Source: Candidatus Hydrogenedentota bacterium
GTDB taxonomy: Bacteria > Hydrogenedentota > Hydrogenedentia > Hydrogenedentales > JAEUWI01
Length of the DNA: 64,000 nt
Direction: 5' to 3'
Assembly (NCBI GenBank): GCA_016791475.1
Contig: JAEUWI010000002.1
Coordinates: 1 to 64,000, forward strand
Positions 49,453-57,333 of the stretch are shown one piece after another. Under the pieces are notes generated by a model. That model did no database searches. It was not told where the DNA came from and saw nothing but the letters and a program-made list of their open reading frames with translations. Made by a program: the position numbers and the translations under genes. Within the stretch, counting starts at the first letter, position 1; each line of letters opens with the position of its first letter.

Positions 49453-49457
49453 CAGGC

Positions 49458-50597
49458 ATGATCACGAGAACACACGATAGCGGGCTGCTTCAGGAGCTCA
49501 TGGACCAATTCCCAGTCACGGCCATCCTGGGGCCGCGTCAGTCGGGGAAAACCACACTCGCACGGGAGTTCGGCGCGGAGCATATATTCGACCTGGAGAA
49601 CCCGCGGGACGCTTCACTTTTGGAGAAGCCTCAACTGACTCTGGAGGCGCTGTCGGGCCTTATCGTCATTGATGAGGTACAGCGCGTTCCAGAGCTGTTT
49701 CCTCTGCTGCGCTATCTGGTGGACACCCGACCGGACCAGCGCTACCTGATACTGGGCAGCGCTTCGCGCGATCTGCTCCAGCAGTCTTCGGAGTCCCTCG
49801 CCGGTCGGCTCGCCTATCACGAGCTGGGCGGGTTTCGCCTGGAGGATGTGGGGGTGGCCCAGTGGCGCACCTTGTGGTGGCGGGGCGGACTGCCGCGCTC
49901 ATTTGCCGCGACCAGCGATACTGCGAGCCACCGCTGGCGCGAGCACTACATCACGACGTTCCTGGAACGCGATATTCCGCAGCTTGGCATCGACATACCC
50001 GCCACGACCTTGCGCCGTTTCTGGACAATGCTCTGCCACTACCATGGACAACAGCTCAACTACGCCGAGTTCTCCCGCTCCTTCGGCGTGACGGACAAGA
50101 CGGTCCGGAAATATCTCGATATACTGGAGGGTACCTTCATGGTGCGTCTGCTCCAGCCGTGGCATGTAAATATCGGCAAGCGGCTCGTGAAGCGGCCCAA
50201 AGTATACCTTCGCGACACGGGCCTGCTGCATGCCCTGCTGTCCATCCGCGATCAGCGTGACCTGGCGTCCCACAATAAGTTGGGCGCTTCCTGGGAGGGT
50301 TTCGCGCTGGAGGTGGCGGCGCGGGCCATTGGCAAGCGCAACGAGGAGCTGGCTTTCTGGGCGACCCATTCCGGGGCCGAGGTGGACTTGTTCTGGCAGG
50401 AGCACGGGAAGAACTGGGCCATCGAGGTGAAGTATGCCGACGCCCCCCGGATGACAAAATCGATGACCAGCGCGATGCAGGATTTGGAGCTGGAGCATTT
50501 GTGGGTGGTGTATCCGGGGGACAAGACCTATCGCCTGGCGAAGAATATTACGGTATTGCCGATCACGAAGATTGGGGCCGGGTGGGTGTATCCGTGA
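49458..50597 (+). CDS. AAA_14 ATPase with DUF4143 domain (COG1373)
   Basis: The 379-residue protein has Walker A GPRQSGKTT (26-34) and Walker B LIVIDEVQRV. The AAA part is about residues 15-150; a winged-helix-like segment (about 190-240, EFSRSFGVTDKTVRKYLDILEGTF) follows. The C-terminal DUF4143 region carries a PD-(D/E)XK-like pattern: E308-x-D310 in GAEVDLFW and E323-x-K325 in AIEVKYAD, which suggests nuclease-like chemistry or a structural relic. The function of this abundant family is unsettled. The promoter overlaps the hairpin array upstream, so self-regulation is possible. Confidence 0.85.
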   Translation: MITRTHDSGLLQELMDQFPVTAILGPRQSGKTTLAREFGAEHIFDLENPRDASLLEKPQLTLEALSGLIVIDEVQRVPELFPLLRYLVDTRPDQRYLILGSASRDLLQQSSESLAGRLAYHELGGFRLEDVGVAQWRTLWWRGGLPRSFAATSDTASHRWREHYITTFLERDIPQLGIDIPATTLRRFWTMLCHYHGQQLNYAEFSRSFGVTDKTVRKYLDILEGTFMVRLLQPWHVNIGKRLVKRPKVYLRDTGLLHALLSIRDQRDLASHNKLGASWEGFALEVAARAIGKRNEELAFWATHSGAEVDLFWQEHGKNWAIEVKYADAPRMTKSMTSAMQDLELEHLWVVYPGDKTYRLAKNITVLPITKIGAGWVYP

Positions 50598-50627
50598 CCC
50601 CAAAGCATTCTCTTTGCAATCCCCTTT

Positions 50628-51548
50628 TTACTCCGCCTCCGGCACCGGGGCGGGCATGAGTTCCCTTCGCGCTCGATAGCCCTTCATCTGGCCGACGGCC
50701 AGGACCGCCAACCCCACCCAGACGAAGATGAAGCCGATGAGTTTGTGAGTGTTCATAGGTTCGCCGAAGGCGAAGAGTCCGATGGAGAACTGGAGGCTGG
50801 GTGTGATGTATTGGAGGAAGCCCATGGTGTTGAGGGGCAGGCGCTGGGCCCCTTCGGCGAAGAGGATCAGGGGGATACAGGTAACCAGACCCGCCAGGAG
50901 GAGGAGCACCTGCACGTGCGGGGGGCCGTTGAAGAGGCCAAGGCTGCCCTGCGCCCCGAGCACGGCGAGATAGATCGCGGCGACGGGCGCGGCGATGAGG
51001 GTCTCGATGAAGAGGCTGGAGATGGAGTCCAGCGGTATGTGCTTCTTCATCATGCCATAGAGACCGAAGGAGGCGGGGAGCACGAGGGTGATCCAGGAGA
51101 CGGAACCGAGCATGGCAATCTGGTAGATGACACCGGCGGCGGCCAGGGTGATGCAGATTTTCTGGTAGGGATTGAGCCGCTCCTTGAACACGAGGAGGCC
51201 GAGGAGGATGAGGACGATGGGGTTGATGAAATAGCCCAGGCTCGCCTCGATGGTGCGGTGGGTGGCCACGGCGTGTATGTAGACGATCCAGTTGGTGGTA
51301 ATAAGACCGGAGGTAATGGCGAGCAAGCCGACCAGTTTCGGTGAGCGGAGGGCCTGGAGGGCGGTGGCATGACGGCCTTTCCACCACAGCAGCCCGACCA
51401 GGGCGATGACGGACCAGACGATGCGGTGGGAGAGGACCTCCCAACTGCCGACGGAGGTCAGGTAGTAAAAGTAAAGGGGGAAGATGCCCCAGAGGATGTA
51501 GGCGGAGGCGCCCATGAGCATTGCGGGGCATTTTAGTGGGATGGACAT
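50628..51548 (-). CDS. rarD: EamA/RarD-type transporter
   Basis: The ATG at 51548 gives 306 residues with ten membrane helices in two five-helix halves. LKCPAMLMGASAYILWGIFPLYFYYL at the start and WEVLSHRIVWSVIAL are close to RarD proteins, and the second half has ITLAAAGVIYQIA and FLQYITPSLQFSIGLFAFGEP, which is the EamA signature. RarD is associated with chloramphenicol sensitivity in Pseudomonas but its substrate is unknown. A longer frame to 51788 is not supported. A weak ribosome binding site leaves the start uncertain by about ten codons. Confidence 0.85.
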   Translation of the reverse strand: MSIPLKCPAMLMGASAYILWGIFPLYFYYLTSVGSWEVLSHRIVWSVIALVGLLWWKGRHATALQALRSPKLVGLLAITSGLITTNWIVYIHAVATHRTIEASLGYFINPIVLILLGLLVFKERLNPYQKICITLAAAGVIYQIAMLGSVSWITLVLPASFGLYGMMKKHIPLDSISSLFIETLIAAPVAAIYLAVLGAQGSLGLFNGPPHVQVLLLLAGLVTCIPLILFAEGAQRLPLNTMGFLQYITPSLQFSIGLFAFGEPMNTHKLIGFIFVWVGLAVLAVGQMKGYRARRELMPAPVPEAE

Positions 51549-51836
51549 CGAAAGGGGCTTACCTGGGCTGTTTCGGAGACTCACACGGGGCGCGGCCGGA
51601 GGGGTGCGCCTCTTACAAGGTACCCCTCCATGCATATTGGGCCCGGTTGGCCCTGCCTCCGCCGCCACGGGGTAGTATAACCGGAAGGACCCAGGCTGGA
51701 GAGGAAAGGTTGCATCGACCGGTGCCATAAAGTACCCTTTTGGTCCGGTGGGCGGCGCCTGACCCGGTCCGATCCACAGAATTTCCATGAATTTACCGGA
51801 GAGAGCCGGTATTACCGCCCAGGAGATCCCAATTTC

Positions 51837-52925
51837 ATGACACCCATGGTTTTTCTGACCCTGCTGGCGGGTCTCACGATCCTTACGGTGGGCGCGGAGT
51901 TCCTGGTTCGAGGGGCGTCGCGACTGGCGGCGCTGGCAGGCGTGTCTTCGCTGGTGATCGGGCTTACGGTGGTTGCCTACGGCACCAGTGCACCGGAGTT
52001 TGCCGTCAGCATGAAAAGCGCGATTGCAGGTCAGAGCGATATCGCCCTCGGCAACGTCGTCGGGAGCAACATTTTCAACGTGCTTTTCATCCTGGGCCTC
52101 TGCGCGATGCTCCTTCCCCTTCGTGTGGACAGCCAGTTGGTGAGGATGGACGTGCCCATCATGATTGGTGTATCCATTCTAGGCTTCGTGCTGTGTCTGG
52201 ATGGCAGCATCGGACGGGTGGACGGCCTGATCCTCGCGTCGGGGGCCATCGGCTACACGGCTTTCACCGTGATCAAGAGCCGACGGGAAACCAAGGCGAT
52301 CAAGGCGGAATTCGATCAGGAGTACGCCGTCACCGAAGCGCCAAGCGCGAAGACCGTTGCCTGGAATTTTCTTTTGCTGCTGATCGGGCTGGTACTGCTG
52401 GTGAGCGGCGCGCGGATGTTCGTCAATTCGGCGATTACCATCGCGGAGGCCATGGGGGTGAGCCAGTTGGTCATCGGACTCACCATTGTGGCGGCGGGCA
52501 CTTCGTTGCCGGAAGTGGCCACTTCGGTCGTTGCCACCATCCGCGGCGAGCGGGATATCGCCATCGGCAACGTGGTGGGCAGTAATATTTTCAATATTCT
52601 CTCGGTACTTGGATTCACCGCCATCGTGTCGCCGATCAATGTCCAGGCCACCGCGATCCAGGTGGACCTGCCGGTCATGATCGGTGTGGCCGTCATTTGT
52701 CTGCCCATCTTTTTTACCGGGTTGCTCATTCTCCGCTGGGAGGGCGCGGTATTCTTTGGACTCTATATTCTCTATACAATTTACCTCATCCTCCACTCCA
52801 GCAGTTCGCCGTCCCTTCCGGCGTACACGAAGGTGGTGGGGCTCGGCGTGCTGCCGGCCGTGGCCTTGTTGCTCGTGGGCACGGCGATCTACGAGTTCAA
52901 GAACAAGCCCGCGAAGGCGGTGTAA
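51837..52925 (+). CDS. Sodium/calcium exchanger (CaCA family, YrbG-like)
   Basis: The 362-residue protein has ten to eleven membrane helices in two inverted halves. Each half has an alpha-repeat: YGTSAPEFAVSMKSA with GNVVGSNIFNVL in the first half, and AAGTSLPEVATSVVAT with GNVVGSNIFNILS in the second. The acidic residues in SAPEF and SLPEV are the calcium/sodium ligands. AGGAG precedes the ATG. A cytoplasmic loop of about 45 residues separates the halves. It probably exports calcium in exchange for sodium or protons. The next gene converges on it. Confidence 0.9.
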   Translation: MTPMVFLTLLAGLTILTVGAEFLVRGASRLAALAGVSSLVIGLTVVAYGTSAPEFAVSMKSAIAGQSDIALGNVVGSNIFNVLFILGLCAMLLPLRVDSQLVRMDVPIMIGVSILGFVLCLDGSIGRVDGLILASGAIGYTAFTVIKSRRETKAIKAEFDQEYAVTEAPSAKTVAWNFLLLLIGLVLLVSGARMFVNSAITIAEAMGVSQLVIGLTIVAAGTSLPEVATSVVATIRGERDIAIGNVVGSNIFNILSVLGFTAIVSPINVQATAIQVDLPVMIGVAVICLPIFFTGLLILRWEGAVFFGLYILYTIYLILHSSSSPSLPAYTKVVGLGVLPAVALLLVGTAIYEFKNKPAKAV

Positions 52926-52949
52926 TCCAATATGGAAGTGACAAGCAAA

Positions 52950-52977
52950 AAGGCGCGGGAAAACTCTCCCGCGCCTT
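52950..52977. terminator. Bidirectional terminator between exchanger and ceramidase genes
   Basis: AAGGCGCGGGA and its complement form an 11-bp stem with a six-base loop. On the minus strand it is followed by TTTTTG, so it ends the ceramidase transcript. On the plus strand it ends the exchanger transcript less clearly. Confidence 0.75.
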
Positions 52978-52998
52978 GGCGCTTTCAAGATCGAATAG

Positions 52999-54306
52999 CT
53001 ACAACTTCAATACGTATTTTCCCAGCATCGTGTAGAGGTTAATGAGGGCCTTGTTCATCATTTCCTCTCCCGCGCCCACGGGTACCCAGCTCACGGTGGC
53101 GTCCGCGCCGTAGCCGCCGATCGACGCCCCTTCTATGGTGGGGAAATACATGTGGTGGCCGTTGCAATAGCCCACGAAGATCGTCTTCAGACCCCAGGCG
53201 CGCTCTTTCAGGCGATTGGAATGATCGCAGAAGAATTCGCCCGAGCCGCCCACGAGCGCAAGTTCCTGATTGATGAGAATGGTGGTGAGGTGGGGCGTGA
53301 TACGGTCGCCCTTCATTGAATCGACGGCGGAGGCGGCGAGTTCGGGGAAGAAGGCCGTGGAGAGCAGGCCGAGGGTCATGGGGTTGTCCAGGGGAATACG
53401 GGTCTTGAAGTCGAAGTCTTCATCCATGCCCTGGATTCGGGGGTTTTCAGGCACCTTGGTTTCGATAGCCTTGGCGATCTCAATCACCTCCGCGCCTATG
53501 GCCTTGCCGAAGGATTCGATGTCCTTCGTCGTGTCCGTCGGCTTGCAGGACATATCGCCCGCCGCGCCCTGAAGGAAGCCCGCGTTCGTGCCCAGGCCCT
53601 CTTCCACGGTGTACATCATCTGGCCCGGCCACTCGGCGGAGAAGCGGAGGTCTTCGCCCGGCAGCATGGTGGGGTGGGCCGCAAAGTTAATCATCAGCGC
53701 GATGGGCTTGCCCGAGAGGTCGTCGAAGCGTAGCACGCTTAACTCCGGGTCGGTGGGCTTCGGCTCGAACTTCTTGTGGCGGTTCCGGTTGCGATCCACC
53801 ATGGCCGAGCCCCAGCCGATCCGCGCGTCCTGGGTGTGGGTGGCCGCCTCGTTGATCACCGCGATGAGTTTTTCTTCCAGCGTCTTCACATAGGCCACGG
53901 CGTCGTCGAACTTGCCCTTGCCCATGCCTTCCCTATCCTGCATCTCCAGTACCGGCCCGTGGTGGGTGTGGGAGCCGGACAGCATGACGAAGGTCACGCC
54001 CGAGGTGGCCTTCACGGCGGCGCGGATGCGGTCCATCATGGCGGCGTCGGGCGAACGGCCCAGATCCAGCCCCACGAGGGCCACTTTCTGGTCGCCAGCT
54101 TCCACCACTACGGCCTTGGCAAAGAGCGGATCGCGCACACCCTGGGAGAGGGCATCGTGCCGCGCGCCATAGCCCCACATGGGCATCGGGGCCGTCGGGG
54201 TGATGTCGGCCTTTGCGAAGCCCGCCTTGAAGGTCTCGGCGGTGACGGGCAGGGACAGCAGGGACAACAGCGACAGCAGGAAAATGAAGAATTTCTTGGC
54301 AGGCAT
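52999..54306 (-). CDS. Secreted neutral/alkaline ceramidase-like hydrolase
   Basis: The ATG at 54306 follows AAGGAC and opens a signal peptide (FFIFLLSLLSLLSLPVTAET), giving 435 residues. The N-terminal part matches the alkaline ceramidase fold: FKAGFAKADITPTAPMPMWGYGAR, a typical start, and VMLSGSHTHHGP, which carries the zinc-ligand histidines. NFAAHPTMLPGED and GFLQGAAGDMS follow. It lacks the C-terminal domain of full-length ceramidases, as do many bacterial homologues. Related proteins occur in expanded numbers in this bacterial group. Whether ceramides are the substrate is uncertain. Confidence 0.82.
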   Translation of the reverse strand: MPAKKFFIFLLSLLSLLSLPVTAETFKAGFAKADITPTAPMPMWGYGARHDALSQGVRDPLFAKAVVVEAGDQKVALVGLDLGRSPDAAMMDRIRAAVKATSGVTFVMLSGSHTHHGPVLEMQDREGMGKGKFDDAVAYVKTLEEKLIAVINEAATHTQDARIGWGSAMVDRNRNRHKKFEPKPTDPELSVLRFDDLSGKPIALMINFAAHPTMLPGEDLRFSAEWPGQMMYTVEEGLGTNAGFLQGAAGDMSCKPTDTTKDIESFGKAIGAEVIEIAKAIETKVPENPRIQGMDEDFDFKTRIPLDNPMTLGLLSTAFFPELAASAVDSMKGDRITPHLTTILINQELALVGGSGEFFCDHSNRLKERAWGLKTIFVGYCNGHHMYFPTIEGASIGGYGADATVSWVPVGAGEEMMNKALINLYTMLGKYVLKL

Positions 54307-54390
54307 GGCGGAGTCCTTTGGGTTACATTGAACGATTAGACGCTGCAATCGGACAGTAGGATTCAGTAAGGGCCTATCGCCTCCCGTTTT

Positions 54391-55506
54391 TCAAGATGTG
54401 GGGAAGCCACCATCCAATGCCGCAAAAAATCGCACCAACTGCTCTTCCTGCCAATACTTTGCCTTCCAGGGCAATGCGCCATACACAAAGCCCGCGTGGC
54501 CGCCGTGGGTGGTCCAGAGGGGATAGAGATAGTTCGAGGCGTCGGCGATTTCATGGGGTATGGTGTCGGCGGGATTGAAGGCGTCGTCGGCGGAGGTGGT
54601 GAGGAGGGTGGGCACGCGGATGTCGGCGAGAAACTGGTGGCAGCCCACGCGCTCCCAGTAGTCCACGGCGTCGCGGTAACCGTGGAGGCGGGCGGTGACT
54701 TCGGTGTCGTAGACGTGGAAACTCTTGCAGTTGCGTACTTTTTCCACGTCGATGCAGCCGGGGAACTGGCGCTCTTTCTCCAGGGCCTTGGGGATAAGGG
54801 TGCCGAGGAAACGGCGGTTGTAAATGCCGAAAAAAGCTTTCTCAAAAAGACTGACGGAAATCTCGGGTTGAAACGGAGGCGACAGCGCCGCCGCACCGGC
54901 CACGTAGTCGGGCACATTGTCACCGAGTTCGCCGAGCCATTTACAGAGAACGTTGGCGCCGAGGGACATGCCCGCGATGTAGAGTTTGTCCACGCCGCGA
55001 TCTTCGCGAAGCTGGCGTACGGCGAAATCGAGGTCGGAGGTTTCGCCCATGTGGTAGACGCGCTTCGCCTTGTTGATACCGCCGTCGCAGGAGCGGAATA
55101 TCATCGTGACGACATTCCAGCCGAGGACGTGAAAGGCCTGGTTGAATCCCGGCAGATAGAAGGAATTGATGTGGCCCTCCAGGCCGTGCATCAGCAGCAC
55201 CCAGGGCTTCTCCGCCTCGCCGGGATAAAAATACATGGAGAGTTCATCGCCGTCGGGCGTGTCCCAGACTTCCTTGTGGTAGTCCATCGCCGGTGGTCGG
55301 CGGAACACGGGCCCCCAGATTGTCTGGGCGTGACAATTGCGCAACCACCACGCGGGGCGGAAAGGGAACTGGTTCAGATGCGCGAGTATCGCCTGCTTGC
55401 GCTCGGCGAGGAACTCGTTTTCGGTGGTATCGATGGTACTGCTCCTCGGGACTGCCACGTGCCCGCTGCCGGGGGCTGGTGCATGCGCTGGCGAACTGAA
55501 GCGCAT
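54391..55506 (-). CDS. YheT-type alpha/beta hydrolase
   Basis: The start at 55506 has AGGTGG at five bases and gives 371 residues; a much longer frame upstream to 56139 is antisense to the next gene and is not used. It has PAWWLRNCHAQTIWGPVFRRP, the YheT N-terminal signature, then LLMHGLEGHINSFYL, IAGMSLGANVLCKWLGE (Ser in GMSLGAN is the nucleophile), and HGGHAGFVYG containing the catalytic histidine. The group hydrolyses esters of unknown nature. It is divergent from the RraA-like gene. Confidence 0.87.
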   Translation of the reverse strand: MRFSSPAHAPAPGSGHVAVPRSSTIDTTENEFLAERKQAILAHLNQFPFRPAWWLRNCHAQTIWGPVFRRPPAMDYHKEVWDTPDGDELSMYFYPGEAEKPWVLLMHGLEGHINSFYLPGFNQAFHVLGWNVVTMIFRSCDGGINKAKRVYHMGETSDLDFAVRQLREDRGVDKLYIAGMSLGANVLCKWLGELGDNVPDYVAGAAALSPPFQPEISVSLFEKAFFGIYNRRFLGTLIPKALEKERQFPGCIDVEKVRNCKSFHVYDTEVTARLHGYRDAVDYWERVGCHQFLADIRVPTLLTTSADDAFNPADTIPHEIADASNYLYPLWTTHGGHAGFVYGALPWKAKYWQEEQLVRFFAALDGGFPTS

Positions 55507-55563
55507 TGTACCACCTGCGGGGTCCCTGCTAAACTCGTGGAAGGCATTTTTTAAAGGAGAACC

Positions 55564-56055
55564 ATGATGAGTTTCAAGACCGCCGACCTTTGTGACCACT
55601 TTTCCAACGTTGTTCAGATTGCCGAGGAGCAGATGGGCGATTTTGGCGGACTGGGCGCTTTTTGCGGGGTGATCGAGACCGTAAAGGCTTTTGAAGACAA
55701 CAGCAAGGTCCGTGAATGCGTGGAATCGCCCGGCAAGGGCAAGGTGCTGGTGGTGGACGGCGGCGGCTCGATGCGTTGCGCCATGCTGGGCGATCAGCTC
55801 GCGGCGAAGGCCGTGAAGAATGGTTGGGCCGGGATCGTGATCAACGGATGCATCCGCGATTCGGCGGACATAGCGGAAATGGAGATCGGTGTGAAGGCCC
55901 TGGGCACGCATCCTTTGAAGACGGAGAAGCTGGGCGCGGGCAGCCACAACGTGCCGGTCCGCTTTGTGGGCGTGGATTTTGTTCCCGGCCACTTTCTGTA
56001 TGCCGATGAAGACGGGCTGCTGGTTTCGGAGAAAGCGCTGGAACTGCCGGAATAA
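55564..56055 (+). CDS. rraA: RraA-family protein (regulator of RNase E activity or HMG/CHA aldolase)
   Basis: The 163-residue protein begins after AAAGGAG and has the RraA pattern: TADLCDHF near the start, the GGGSMRCAMLGDQLAAKAVKNGWAG core, GIVINGCIRDS and GVDFVPGHFLYADEDGLLV. The conserved arginine and aspartate in GCIRDS are aldolase active-site residues, so the protein could be a 4-hydroxy-4-methyl-2-oxoglutarate aldolase-like enzyme. Sequence alone does not distinguish aldolase activity from the RNase E inhibitor role. It is a typical length for RraA (161 in E. coli). Confidence 0.85.
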   Translation: MMSFKTADLCDHFSNVVQIAEEQMGDFGGLGAFCGVIETVKAFEDNSKVRECVESPGKGKVLVVDGGGSMRCAMLGDQLAAKAVKNGWAGIVINGCIRDSADIAEMEIGVKALGTHPLKTEKLGAGSHNVPVRFVGVDFVPGHFLYADEDGLLVSEKALELPE

Positions 56056-56060
56056 AGTTG

Positions 56061-56264
56061 GAACCGCGAATGAACGCGAATCATTTGTGTGGTGTAGTAA
56101 ACGCAGTTTTGCGGTCCAGTGTAACAAAAGTTTTCCCACAGATTTTCACAGATCTGCACAGATGGGACCAGATCGAATGGCAACGTGCACGAGTTTTCGG
56201 TTGGCCTCAGAACGGTACTGCATCGTTTTTAATTCGCGTATATTCGCGTCCATTCGCGGTTCAG
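56061..56264. repeat. Inverted repeat of 10-bp-period CGCGAAT units
   Basis: The left arm (56061-56081) has two CGCGAAT units at 10-base spacing. The right arm (56232-56264) has three reversed units at 10-base spacing, then a closing CAG. The arms pair over 20 of 21 bases. Between them is an independent triple array of CACAGAT at exact 10-base spacing (56137-56166). The element resembles 44935-45093 with CGCGAAT in place of CACGAAT. Confidence 0.72.
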
Positions 56265-56283
56265 CTCTTTTAGCATCTCATGC

Positions 56284-57210
56284 GTGTCCGTGTCGTACTA
56301 TTCGTGGTGCGGGCTGATGCTGGCCTGGACGCCCAAGTTTCCGAAATCGGCCCTGCCCCTGGCGTACTGGCGCTTGCTGCGCGCGCGTCACCAGTATTTT
56401 GATCGCGTGGGGCTGCGCTTTGGGCCATGGGGCGTGCCGCGCTTGACCCACCTGGCCGGGAGCCAGCAGCGCATCGCCATGATGCGCGACAAATTCAAAG
56501 GGCAGCGCTGCTTCATCATTGCGAATGGCCCGAGCTTGAAGCAGATCGATATGACGAGGCTGCGGAAAGAAGTGACCCTCGGTTGCAACGGCATTTACAG
56601 CGCCTTTTCAGCGTGGGGCTTCCACACGACATACCTGCTTTTTGAAGATATCGAACAACTGGAATTGCGGCGTCATGACGTGGGGCGGGTGCAGGGACCC
56701 ATCAAAATGGCCGCGCTATACAACGCCTACGCCTTCAAAGCCGATGCGCGCACAATTTTCTTCAATGCGCCAAGGATGCGGGGTCAGCTCTACTATTGGC
56801 GGGATTTATATCCCCAGTTCTCGACGGACTTCGCATCGATCGTGCATCTGGGCAGCACGGTGACCTACATCATGCTCCAGCTCGCCTATCACCTCGGCTG
56901 CGACCCGGTGTATATCGTTGGACTCGATCATGATTACGGCGAACTGCCGAAGTTGTTCCCACCGGGCAAGATCACGATAACTGAAGAGAACATCGAACTC
57001 ATTCGGGGACTTCACTTCAGCAATCAGTACTACCAGGTGGGCGATCAGATCGGCGTGCCCGATGTCGCGATGCAGGAAGCGGCCTACGCGAAGGCGCGCG
57101 CGGCCTTCGAAGCCGATGGGCGCAGGGTGATCAATGCGAGCGCCCACACGGCCCTGGAGGTGTTTGAACGGTGTGAGTTTGCGGGACTTTTTCGGGCCAA
57201 TGAGAAGTAG
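56284..57210 (+). CDS. DUF115-like protein, possibly a glycan-modifying enzyme
   Basis: The 308-residue product starts with GTG at 56284; an ATG at 56317 (MLAWTPKFPKS) is an alternative. It contains FIIANGPSLKQIDM (about residues 76-89), which matches the nucleotide-binding start of DUF115-like proteins, and FASIVHLGSTVTYIMLQLAYHLGCDPVYIVGLDHDYG (about 184-220), a second conserved block of that family. DUF115 is related to 6-hydroxymethylpterin diphosphokinase MptE and to sialyltransferase-like proteins, some involved in flagellin glycosylation. The neighbouring glycosyltransferase gene supports a glycan role. Confidence 0.62.
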   Translation: MSVSYYSWCGLMLAWTPKFPKSALPLAYWRLLRARHQYFDRVGLRFGPWGVPRLTHLAGSQQRIAMMRDKFKGQRCFIIANGPSLKQIDMTRLRKEVTLGCNGIYSAFSAWGFHTTYLLFEDIEQLELRRHDVGRVQGPIKMAALYNAYAFKADARTIFFNAPRMRGQLYYWRDLYPQFSTDFASIVHLGSTVTYIMLQLAYHLGCDPVYIVGLDHDYGELPKLFPPGKITITEENIELIRGLHFSNQYYQVGDQIGVPDVAMQEAAYAKARAAFEADGRRVINASAHTALEVFERCEFAGLFRANEK

Positions 57211-57333
57211 CGCCAATTCACGTATACTTTTATCGGCGTCGCGATTCGATTCAGCAAGGAAGACGCTCCCAGCCGTACCCAACACTTTTGCAGTATCTGA
57301 ATGACGCCGCAAGCTCTTCGATTTGGGCCGCCC

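Larger units (their letters stand above)
48894..49457. other. AT-rich region upstream of AAA_14/DUF4143 gene
   Basis: This 564-base region is visibly richer in A and T than the rest of the window from about 49030. I see no gene in it. It contains three related inverted repeats (see the next entry) and a TATAAT just before the ATPase start. Confidence 0.5.
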
